A stretch of DNA of 64,000 nucleotides. Source: Reticulitermes speratus (Eukaryota > Arthropoda > Insecta > Blattodea > Rhinotermitidae). A program made the translations under genes and the position numbers. The stretch is taken from contig JAJKFL010000010.1 of NCBI GenBank assembly GCA_021186555.1, forward strand, positions 23,080,179 to 23,144,178, given 5' to 3'. The notes under the pieces are model-generated. The model worked only from the letters and a program-made list of their open reading frames with translations. It was not told the origin of the DNA and ran no database searches. Of the stretch, positions 10,429 through 20,896 are shown piece by piece; within the stretch, counting starts at the first letter, position 1; each line of letters opens with the position of its first letter.

Positions 10429-13321
10429 TACCTGGCTATGGAGACCAGACAGACACCAAACTGACACCTGCATATGAAGACAGACAGACACCAAAGTCTA
10501 ACACCTGCATATGAAGACCAGACAGACACCAAAGTCTAACACCTGCATATGAAGACCAGACAGACACCAAAGTCTAACACCTGCATATGAAGACCAGACA
10601 GACACCAAAGTCTAACACCTGCATATGAAGACCAGACAGACACCAAAGTCTAACTCCTGCATATGAAGACCAGACAGACACCAAAGTCTAACACCTGCAT
10701 ATGAAGACCAGACAGACACCAAAGTCTAACACCTGCATATGAAGACCAGACAGACACCAAAGTCTAACACCTGCATATGAAGACCAGACAGACACCAAAG
10801 TCTAACACCTGCATATGAAGACCAGACAGACACCAAAGTCTAACTCCTGGATATGAAGACCAGACAGACACCAAAGTCTAACACCTGCATATGAAGACCA
10901 GACAGACACCAAAGTCTAACTCCTGGATATGAAGACCAGACAGACACCAAAGTCTAACACCTGCATATGAAGACCAGACAGACACCAAAGTCTAACACCT
11001 GCATATGAAGACCAGACAGACACCAAAGTCTAACTCCTGCATACGAAGACCAGACAGACACCAAAGTCTAACACCTGCATATGAAGACCAGACAGACACC
11101 AAAGTCTAACACCTGCATATGAAGACCAGACAGACACCAAAGTCTAACACCTGGATATGAAGACCAGACAGAAACCAAAGTCTAACTCCTGGATATGAAG
11201 ACCAGACAGACACCAAAGTCTAACACCTGCATATGAAGACCAGACAGACACCAAAGTCTAACCCTGGATATGAAGACCAGACAGAAACCAAAGTCTAACT
11301 CCTGGATATGAAGACCAGACAGACACCAAAGTCTAACACCTGGATATGAAGACCAGACAGACACCAAAGTCTAACACCTGGATATGAAGACCAGACAGAC
11401 ACCAAACTAACACCTGCATATGAAGACCAGACAGACACCAAAGTCTAACACCTGCATATGAAGACCAGACAGACACCAAAGTCTAACACCTGGATATGAA
11501 GACCAGACAGAAACCAAAGTCTAACACCTGGATATGAAGACCAGACAGAAACCAAAGTCTAACTCCTGGATATGAAGACCAGACAGACACCAAAGTCTAA
11601 CACCTGCATATGAAGACCAGACAGACACCAAAGTCTAACACCTGGATATGAAGACCAGACAGAAACCAAAGTCTAACTCCTGGATATGAAGACCAGACAG
11701 ACACCAAAGTCTAACACCTGGATATGAAGACCAGACAGACACCAAAGTCTAACACCTGGATATGAAGACCAGACAGACACCAAACTAACACCTGCATATG
11801 AAGACCAGACAGACACCAAAGTCTAACACCTGCATATGAAGACCAGACAGACACCAAAGTCTAACACCTGCATATGAAGACCAGACAGACACCAAAGTCT
11901 AACACCTGCATATGAAGACCAGACAGACACCAAAGTCTAACTCCTGCATACGAAGACCAGACAGACACCAAAGTCTAACACCTGCATATGAAGACCAGAC
12001 AGACACCAAAGTCTAACACCTGCATATGAAGACCAGACAGACACCAAAGTCTAACACCTGGATATGAAGACCAGACAGAAACCAAAGTCTAACTCCTGGA
12101 TATGAAGACCAGACAGACACCAAAGTCTAACACCTGGATATGAAGACCAGACAGAAACCAAAGTCTAACACCTGGATATGAAGACCAGACAGAAACCAAA
12201 GTCTAACTCCTGGATATGAAGACCAGACAGACACCAAAGTCTAACACCTGGATATGAAGACCAGACAGAAACCAAAGTCTAACTCCTGGATATGAAGACC
12301 AGACAGACACCAAAGTCTAACACCTGGATATGAAGACCAGACAGACACCAAAGTCTAACTCCTGGATATGAAGACCAGACAGACACCAAAGTCTAACTCC
12401 TGGATATGAAGACCAGACAGACACCAAAGTCTAACACCTGGATATGAAGACCAGACAGAAACCAAAGTCTAACTCCTGGATATGAAGACCAGACAGACAC
12501 CAAAGTCTAACACCTGGATATGAAGACCAGACAGAAACCAAAGTCTAACTCCTGGATATGAAGACCAGACAGACACCAAAGTCTAACACCTGGATATGAA
12601 GACCAGACAGACACCAAAGTCTAACACCTGGATATGAAGACCAGACAGACACCAAACTAACACCTGCATATGAAGATCAGACAGACACCAAAGTCCAACA
12701 CCTGGATATGAAGACCAGACAGACACCAAACTAACCCCTGGATATGAAGTCCAGACAGAAACCAAAGTCTAACTCCTGGATATGAAGACCAGACAGACAC
12801 CAAAGTCTAACACCTGGATATGAAGACCAGACAGACACCAAAGTCTAACACCTGGATATGAAGACCAGACAGACACCAAAGTCTAACACCTGCATATGAA
12901 GACCAGACAGACACCAAAGTCTAACACCTGCATATGAAGACCAGATAATAAAGTCTAACACCTGGATATGAAGACCAGACAGACACCAAAGTCTAACACC
13001 TGCATATGAAGACCAGATAATAAAGTCTAACACCTGGATATGAAGACCAGACAGACACCAAAGTCTAACACCTGCATATGAAGACCAGACAGACACCAAA
13101 GTCTAACACCTGGATATGAAGACCAGACAGACACCAAACTAACACCTGCATATGAAGATCAGACAGACACCAAAGTCCAACACCTGGATATGAAGACCAG
13201 ACAGACACCAAACTAACCCCTGGATATGAAGACCAGACAGACACCAAAGTCTAACATCTGGATGTGAAGACCAGACAGACCCAAAGTCTAACACCTGGAT
13301 ATGAAGACCAGACACCAAACT
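10429..13321 (+). repeat. 38-bp minisatellite, about 75 copies
   Basis: Unit CTAACACCTGSATATGAAGA plus CCAGACAGACACCAAAGT, period 38. The early part is dominated by CATATG units and the later part by GATATG units. Rare variants recur together: a CATACG unit at about 11040 and 11948, and the AAACTAACACC / GAAGATCAG pair at about 12653 and 13135 (482-bp shift), so blocks of units were copied together. Two units near 12940 and 13015 carry the same short deletion. Confidence 0.95.
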
Positions 13322-13871
13322 CTTATACGCCTGACCACACTTCTAAACGAAATAACATTCTACTAAATCAAACATATTTAAACACTGCTTACAACAAAAG
13401 GTTCGCCACTGAATACGACCCAGTGCCAGTTCAATCCAGTTCACATCCTCACAACAAGCGTGTTTAACACTAACACTAATACTAACACTGATACTAATAC
13501 TAATGTTAGACTACTAACTTCACTTACAGATTTATGACACAAACCTGCCTCACAGAACGCAATTTATATGGCAAGGGAAGCACCGACGGATGGCCGCACG
13601 AGGAACAGCGAGGTTAGAACTCGGCTTTCCGGTGGAGTGACTCACCAGGTATTGTTGCAAGTTCTGCACCCGCGATGCTCACATGGGGGCAGTACAGCCA
13701 GTGGCGATATCATACAGTTCATGTTCGTTTTCTTGACATGTACTGTGTACATTAGACAATTGTGTGTGTTTGGACTGCGAGGCTTATAATTAAGGCGCAT
13801 GGCAGTTTATTGATTAAACATCGCACCGGTACAAAACTCCAGCTTCCTTATTAATTATATAAACCTCTGAT
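13322..13871. other. No gene recognised; short ACTAAT-type microsatellite
   Basis: A degenerate (ACTAATACTAAC)n tract is at about 13467-13506. A TATA-like ATTATATAAA lies at about 13853, just upstream of the small ORF that follows, but it is too close to the ATG to be called its promoter. Confidence 0.45.
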
Positions 13872-14057
13872 ATGGCTGAAGCTGTCAGAAAAGTTACAAC
13901 AGGCAGAAACACTAATAACAAAAGGCTTGGTGCTTTCGACTTCGTTCCGACCAGTAAAGACAGACGAAAAAACAATTTTACTAACGGACTCCGCGCTGAG
14001 GAGTGGCCTTTCGATATGCAGAAATACAATTTATTTAATGACACTGACTCGGATTAA
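13872..14057 (+). CDS. Unassigned 61-codon ORF
   Basis: Complete ORF from ATG to TAA, with an in-frame stop (TAA at 13860) just upstream, so the start is well defined if translated. The product is small, basic at the N-terminus and acidic at the end (DTDSD), with mixed codon use and no repeat or transposon similarity that I can see. It has no signal peptide or membrane segment. It could be a short intronless gene, the coding part of a longer transcript, or chance; I do not recognise the family. Nearest features are the 38-bp array upstream and SINE debris downstream. Confidence 0.4.
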   Translation: MAEAVRKVTTGRNTNNKRLGAFDFVPTSKDRRKNNFTNGLRAEEWPFDMQKYNLFNDTDSD

Positions 14058-14171
14058 ATAGCATGGATGCAGAATGCAATACAAGTACACGAATCATCAT
14101 TTATTAACAATGACAATATCTACTATCACAAAACAAGCGTAAAATTGTCCCTATGTTTAACTAAACACAAC

Positions 14172-14290
14172 GCCACAGTGGCGTATGGGGGAGTGGAAGT
14201 ACACCTCCACTCATTCTTAACCTCGATACTAGATGCAGGTGAGTGGTCAGCTTCACGCCCAGGCAGCTTTGCAATCGAGGTAATAGCTCC
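14172..14290 (-). mobile_element. SINE-B fragment
   Basis: Shares the 'cctcgatactagatg..gagtggtcagcttcacgcc' body with other SINE-B copies; the tRNA-like head is missing or too diverged. Confidence 0.5.
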
Positions 14291-15300
14291 GGTGACCATT
14301 GAGGCTGGTAATAATGAGTTAAAAACGGTAAATTCAGAGCGCATTTGTTGTGTCCTAGTAGCGTGGAGGTTGGGGAAGGCAACTGGGAAGTTCTACCAAT
14401 ACTTAGCCTTGGAATTAAAGACAAGGTGGGCTATCGCTTTTTGTACACCTTATAGTTTGTCACAGGTTACGCAAGAAATCAAACACCGACCGCTCCTGAC
14501 CACTACAATGTCTGACACAAATTTTCCGTGTCCCGTACAACTTAATCACTACAACTTAATCACTACAACTTAATCACTGCTTCATAAAACGTTTCAAACT
14601 TAGTAATAACAGTAATATCACAGTACAGTATTTAAAGCCAACTTTATGCAGTCATTCCACATAATCATTATTTCCATCAGCTTAGCCTCCAGATGCCAAT
14701 TTTTAAATCGCACTCCATGTGTCATGAGGTGTGGCTATTAAATAACGAGACTGCGCGCGCACCTCCTTATCTTAGCTGCTGATCAGCAAACTAAAACACG
14801 TTAGTTACTTCCTAGAAACTTCCTCCTTCCGCTTGCCAAACCATGCTCCGTTACGTTCACGTAGTGCTCAATAATAAAATTTTTATAAACGATTTTTTAA
14901 CTTTTTCATAAAAAAAATGAGGAAAGGCATAAATTCAAGTTTCTTGTGAAATTTATGAAACCTGCCACAGTCGATTTGTTACGTCAGGCGTGTGGAGAAG
15001 ACGGCAGAGGTAATTAAAGGGGTGTCACAAAATGACTAAAGGGGATGCTGTGAGGGACAGAAGGCAGTTATGGGACGCATGTAGCTTCAGGTGGGAATTA
15101 CTGTGAAGGGGGTTACATGTAAATACAATAATTTTTATTAATAATATACTTTGTAAACTAGTGTGGGTATTTCATATCCAAACCTCGTATAACAATGTTT
15201 ATTGTCCGAAGAATGTACACTTTTGTTCAATATTAATTTGTGAAACACAGTCGTACATGTACAATTGTACCATTGATGTAAAAAGTCAGTGTAATTTAAA
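14291..15300. other. No gene recognised
   Basis: Includes a small triplication of ACAACTTAATCACT at about 14527-14576. No coding or element signature otherwise. Confidence 0.5.
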
Positions 15301-15306
15301 ATACAG

Positions 15307-15349
15307 AAGTCCCTGAAGATGAACCGGGATAAGGTTCGAAACATGTAGC
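15307..15349 (+). ncRNA. Hammerhead-ribozyme-like motif H3
   Basis: CTGAAGA, T, GAACC/GGTTC stem II with GGGATAA loop, GAAAC, ATGTA. Stem I AGTCC/GCACT pairs at four of five positions. Confidence 0.6.
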
Positions 15350-15354
15350 ACTGT

Positions 15355-15500
15355 ATATATGTTATGCAGACAAATGTACAGTGTACATGTGTCTGCATAA
15401 CATAATATAATTAAAACTGTACGGTACAAGTAACGTAATGTAGCACTGTATATATGTTATGCAGACAAATGTACAGTGTACATGTGTCTGCATAACATAT
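15355..15500. repeat. Two tandem hairpins (about 95-bp period)
   Basis: Each copy holds TGTTATGCAGACA and its inverse TGTCTGCATAACA around a GTACAGTGTAC-type centre, at 15360-15402 and 15455-15497. They lie directly downstream of motif H3, and the sequence between them is also duplicated. Confidence 0.8.
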
Positions 15501-15675
15501 ATATAATTAAAACTGTACGGTACAATGTAACGTAATGTAGCACTGTCTTTCACAAATTAATAGTGAATAAAAGTGTACATTTGTCGGAGAATGAACATAG
15601 AAAACAAAATATACGGAATGAATAATATTAAACTCTTATAACAACTATGCATTTAATGTTTGAACGTTGTGTTTA

Positions 15676-15826
15676 ACCGTGCCATCTTAACCAACGACCC
15701 TGCTCTGTTGTTCGCCGTGCATCTTAACCAATGACGTTGTGTTCGCCGTGCATCTTAACCAATGACGTTGTGTTCACCCTGCATCTTAACCAATGACGTT
15801 GTGTTCACCGTGCATCTTAACCAACG
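15676..15826 (+). repeat. 31-bp tandem repeat, 4-5 copies
   Basis: Unit GTGCATCTTAACCAATGACG plus TTGTGTTCRCC, with first and last copies diverged. Confidence 0.85.
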
Positions 15827-16154
15827 AATGCACAGAAAATCACGAAAATAAAATTTGCATTCATTGGTTGACAAACTAAACATTAAACTATGCATTTATC
15901 CAACACGCCTTAGTATTTAAAGAACGAATCTGGTCTACATTATTCAGTCCCTACACCTGTCAGACACACACAGTTCTGTATTACAAACACCGATCCTTAA
16001 TAGTCTTATACCCCATGCAGCAGAGTCCTGACCGAATTTATGGAAACCGCAAAAAGCTAGGAGTAACGTTTCAATTGCTAAAGCCTTTCATGTTTCATCT
16101 TCATTCCTTCGTCCTAAGCAGAGTTAGAAATGTAAGCCATGTGGCACGTTCATT

Positions 16155-17129
16155 TTCATTCTGTAGTCTGTCTTACGACAGGTCTGTAGCCTCTTCATTC
16201 TGCAGTCTGTCTTACGACAGGTCCGTAGCCTCTTCATTCTGCAGTCTGTCTTACGACAGGTCTGTAGCCTCTTCATTCTGCAGTCTGTCTTACGACAGGT
16301 CCGTAGCCTCTTCATTCTGCAGTCTGTCTTACGACAGGTCTGTAGCCTCTTCATTCTGCAGTCTGTCTTACGACAGGTCCGTAGCCTCTTCATTCTGCAG
16401 TCTGTCTTACGACAGGTCCGTAGCCTCTTCATTCTGCAGTCTGTCTTACGACAGGTCCGTAGCCTCTTCATTCTGCAGTCTGTCTTACGACAGGTCCGTA
16501 GCCTCTTCATTCTGCAGTCTGTCTTACGACAGGTCTGTAGCCTCTTCATTCTGTAGTCTGTCTTACGACAGGTCCGTAGCCTCTTCATTCTGCAGTCTGT
16601 CTTACGACAGGTCTGTAGCCTCTTCATTCTGCAGTCTGTCTTACGACAGATCTGTAGCCTCTTCATTCTGCAGTCTGTCTTACGACAGGTCTGTAGCCTC
16701 TTCATTCTGCAGTCTGTCTTACGACAGATCCGTAGCCTCTTCATTCTGCAGTCTGTCTTACGACAGGTCTGTAGCCTCTTCATTCTGCAGTCTGTCTTAC
16801 GACAGGTCCGTAGCCTCTTCATTCTGCAGTCTGTCTTACGACAGGTCTGTAGCCTCTTCATTCTGTAGTCTGTCTTACGACAGGTCCGTAGCCTCTTCAT
16901 TCTGCAGTCTGTCTTACGACAGGTCTGTAGCCTCTTCATTCTGCAGTCTGTCTTACGACAGATCTGTAGCCTCTTCATTCTGCAGTCTGTCTTACGACAG
17001 GTCTGTAGCCTCTTCATTCTGCAGTCTGTCTTACGACAGATCCGTAGCCTCTTCATTCTGCAGTCTGTCTTACGACAGGTCCGTAGCCTCTTCATTCTGC
17101 AGCCTGTCTTACGACAGGTCCGTAGCCTC
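16155..17129 (-). repeat. 39-bp minisatellite, 25 copies, born in a retrotransposon ORF
   Basis: Exactly phased 39-bp units (first at 16155, last at 17091). Each unit contains CTGTCTTACGACAG, a 5-bp-arm hairpin. The period is a multiple of three, so both strands read open for over 300 codons (SFCSLSYDRSVAS on plus). The right-hand end continues into the coding end of a non-LTR element on the minus strand, whose last codons and stop (GPVVRQAAE, TGA) are one unit of the array, so the array is an expansion of that 3' end. Confidence 0.95.
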
Positions 17130-17334
17130 TTCCAAAACGAGTTCTCCATTGAGTGCGATCTAGTGCTTCCTCTTTCAATTTCCAGTATCTTCTCTTTTCT
17201 TTAAGGTCATCCAGTAGCTGCTTACGTCTTCTCCCTCGTCTTCGCGTCATTTCTATCCTTCCTTCTAACTTTCCTTCAATCACGTGTTTCAGAAGGCAGT
17301 TTCTGTGGCACAGGGACATTATTTTATCTGACAT
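17092..17334 (-). pseudogene. Non-LTR retrotransposon C-terminus (family 1)
   Basis: Reads NCLLKHVIEGKLEGRIE, RRRGRRRKQLLDDLKEKRRY and WRTRFGRGYGPVVRQAAE, then TGA. This is the extreme C-terminus of the same element as at 4.3 and 6.3 kb. No RT domain remains in the window. Confidence 0.8.
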
Positions 17335-17787
17335 GTCCTAGCCATTTCCCGTCGGCGCGTTTGACTTATGAAATTGACGTGCAAAGAACAACGTGTCTGT
17401 TCGATGGGAAGCGTGTCTGCGAGCGGAAGAAAAGCTGTCATTTCATATCTAAAGCATTCCAATTACCGAATTTATTTATATTCGATTTAAAACACATGAC
17501 GACACCTAAATTCAATCCAAATATATTTTCCACATACGGTGAGTATAGACCTACATTAACTGAAATACACTGAACTAGAGGTGTGGACCACAGCTCAAGG
17601 CAAATTGGAAAAGCAGCGAGCTCTGCGCTGCCTACTGTCACGCGAGAAGTTCTGTCAGTTGTCAGATAAAATAATGTCCTTGTACTTCGGCTACGTCAAA
17701 TAATTGCACCCACATACAGGTAATTCGTGTATCTACTCTTGCAAGAAATTTCATATACTAGGCATAGGTGAACAAGTTTTCTAGGCC

Positions 17788-17986
17788 ATGTTTCTGGCAA
17801 TGCACCAATCACAGAAGGCAGGTGGCCTGACTGCAGAAGTGATTTTGCAGATCCTCAGCGTTGGTGCGGTAATGCTGTACGGGGGCACGATGGGGGTCAG
17901 CATTGGTTACTCGGCGGTATTGCTGCCCCAGCTTCAGTCAAATACTAGCTCCATACCAACTGATGAGGAAACAGGATCATGGATAG
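17788..17986 (+). CDS. Tret1-like exon 1
   Basis: ATG at 17788 to donor GATAG|GTAGGT. Encodes the cytoplasmic N-terminus, helix 1 ([20 protein letters not shown]) and the first loop (DEETGSWI). The exon end lies inside the first unit of the 46-bp array. Confidence 0.85.
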
Positions 17987-20862
17987 GTAGGTGTAGCCGT
18001 AAATTGTAATAAGGAAACAGGATCATGGATAGGTAGGTGTAGCCGTAAATTGTAATAAGGAAACAGGATCATGGATAGGTAGGTGTAACCGTGAATTGTA
18101 ATAAGGAAACAGGATCATGGATAGGTAGGTGTAGCCGTAAATTGTAATAAGGAAACAGGATCATGGATAGGTAGGTGTAACCGTGAATTGTAATAAGGAA
18201 ACAGGATCATGGATAGGTAGGTGTAGCCGTAAATTGTAATAAGGAAACAGGATCATGGATAGGTAGGTGTAGCCGTAAATTGTAATAAGGAAACAGGATC
18301 ATGGATAGGTAGGTGTAACCGTGAATTGTAATAAGGAAACAGGATCATGGATAGGTAGGTGTAGCCGTAAATTGTAATAAGGAAACAGGATCATGGATAG
18401 GTAGGTGTAGCCGTAAATTGTAATAAGGAAACAGGATCATGGATAGGTAGGTGTAGCCGTAAATTGTAATAAGGAAACAGGATCATGGATAGGTAGGTGT
18501 AGCCGTAAATTGTAATAAGGAAACAGGATCATGGATAGGTAGGTGTAACCGTGAATTGTAATAAGGAAACAGGATCATGGATAGGTAGGTGTAGCCGTAA
18601 ATTGTAATAAGGAAACAGGATCATGGATAGGTAGGTGTAACCGTGAATTGTAATAAGGAAACAGGACCATGGATAGGTAGGTGTAGCCGTGAATTGTAAT
18701 AAGGAAACAGGATCATGGATAGGTAGGTGTAGCCGTAAATTGTAATAAGGAAACAGGATCATGGATAGGTAGGTGTAACCGTGAATTGTAATAAGGAAAC
18801 AGGACCATGGATAGGTAGGTGTAGCCGTGAATTGTAATAAGGAAACAGGATCATGGATAGGTAGGTGTAGCCGTGAATTGTAATAAGGAAACAGGATCAT
18901 GGATAGGTAGGTGTAGCCGTAAATTGTAATAAGGAAACAGGATTATGGATAGGTAGGTGTAGCCGTGAATTGTAATAAGGAAACAGGATTATGGATAGGT
19001 AGGTGTAGCCGTGAATTGTAATAAGGAAACAGGATCATGGATAGGTAGGTGTAGCCGTAAATTGTAATAAGGAAACAGGATTATGGATAGGTAGGTGTAG
19101 CCGTGAATTGTAATAAGGAAACAGGATCATGGATAGGTAGGTGTAGCCGTGAATTGTAATAAGGAAACAGGATCATGGATAGGTAGGTGTAGCCGTGAAT
19201 TGTAATAAGGAAACAGGATCATGGATAGGTAGGTGTAGCCGTGAATTGTAATAAGGAAACAGGATCATGGATAGGTAGGTGTAGCCGTAAATTGTAATAA
19301 GGAAACAGGATTATGGATAGGTAGGTGTAGCCGTGAATTGTAATAAGGAAACAGGATTATGGATAGGTAGGTGTAGCCGTGAATTGTAATAAGGAAACAG
19401 GATCATGGATAGGTAGGTGTAGCCGTAAATTGTAATAAGGAAACAGGATTATGGATAGGTAGGTGTAGCCGTGAATTGTAATAAGGAAACAGGATCATGG
19501 ATAGGTAGGTGTAGCCGTGAATTGTAATAAGGAAACAGGATCATGGATAGGTAGGTGTAACCGTGAATTGTAATAAGGAAACAGGACCATGGATAGGTAG
19601 GTGTAGCCGTAAATTGTAATAAGGAAACAGGATCATGGATAGGTAGGTGTAGCGGTGAATTGTAAGTCAAACAACATCGTTTGATTCATTACATATGCCT
19701 AGTTATAAATGAGGTAACTTATCGATACAGATATCAACAAGAATGTGACCCTAGGTGACTTTTAGTGCAGGGACAATAAGTGTGGAAAGTAAGGATATGA
19801 ATTCATTTATGTCATTACGTGAAACATAGCTTTCACAAAGCTCATTTTCACGAAACTCACAATGATTCAGCACATTTTTATAGACACCTTCTGTAGGGAA
19901 TATTATCCAAATAGGAAGAACACTGTAGAAAATACAGGAAAAAGTTCATTTAAGCCCTTCTGTAAGATACGGCTTTCACTGTAGTTATTGTTACAAAACC
20001 CATACCTGATCAACGGCATTATGTGGAGATCTCTTACAACGAATTTCACCTAATTCGGTCAAGAAATACGGAAAGTGCGGGTAAAAATACACTAACGCCC
20101 TTAAGTAAAGTATAACTTTCACTGAGTCGACTTTCGTAAAAATCAAATTGCTCTAAAACTTTTTTACTTTTGTAAATAACTCCTATACCGAATTTCACGA
20201 AAATCCGTCAAAAGGTTCAGTTGCTGATCCTAGGTCACAGACAGACGGACGTCGTCTCCACATAAAACGATCTTTTATTTACTTCATAAAGAACGCCTAA
20301 AACCTGTTTCGTTCACACAAACTCTGGAATGGAAGAAACAGTTCACCTCAGCAAGCCCCTCCAAACGTGATATGCCTTCATTCATAACCTCAAACTTCTC
20401 CACAGCCAGCTTGCAGTCCGGCGTCAGTCCACTCGGCACTGTGGCTGGTGGAATAGCAATGGAACGTTGGGGCAGGCGCTTCACCATGATAGCAGGACTA
20501 TTTCCGCTCTTCATAGGCTATATCACCATAGCCATCTCCGAGAGTCATCTCATGGTATTAATTGGCAGATTCATCACCGGGACATCTGTCGGATTCGCAG
20601 CCGCAGCCTCGTCGGTAAGCACGAAAAGTACTCCAGTGTGACTCCATATGGGAGGATAATATTAAAATGGATCTTAAAGACGTGGGATGGGGGGCATGGA
20701 CTGGATTGATATGGCTCAGGATAGGGACAGGTGGCGGGCTCTTGTGAGTGCGGTAATGAACCTTCGGGTTCCATAAAACGCGGGGAATTTCTTGACTAGC
20801 TGACAACCTGTTAGCTTCTCAAGAAGGACTCTGCTCCACGGAGTTAGTTACTTAGTTATTTT

Positions 20863-20896
<34 letters not shown>

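Noticed and set aside
16015..17163. 382-codon and 341-codon ORFs on opposite strands
   Set aside because: They are a by-product of a 39-bp tandem repeat whose length is a multiple of three and which lacks stops in those frames; the unit derives from a retrotransposon 3' end.
18529..18900. 123-codon minus-strand ORF
   Set aside because: Created by the 46-bp array in the transporter intron.
20860..20893. Telomere-like TTAG repeats
   Set aside because: The unit is GTTA and it forms the 3' tail of a retrotransposon; insect telomere repeat TTAGG is not present.
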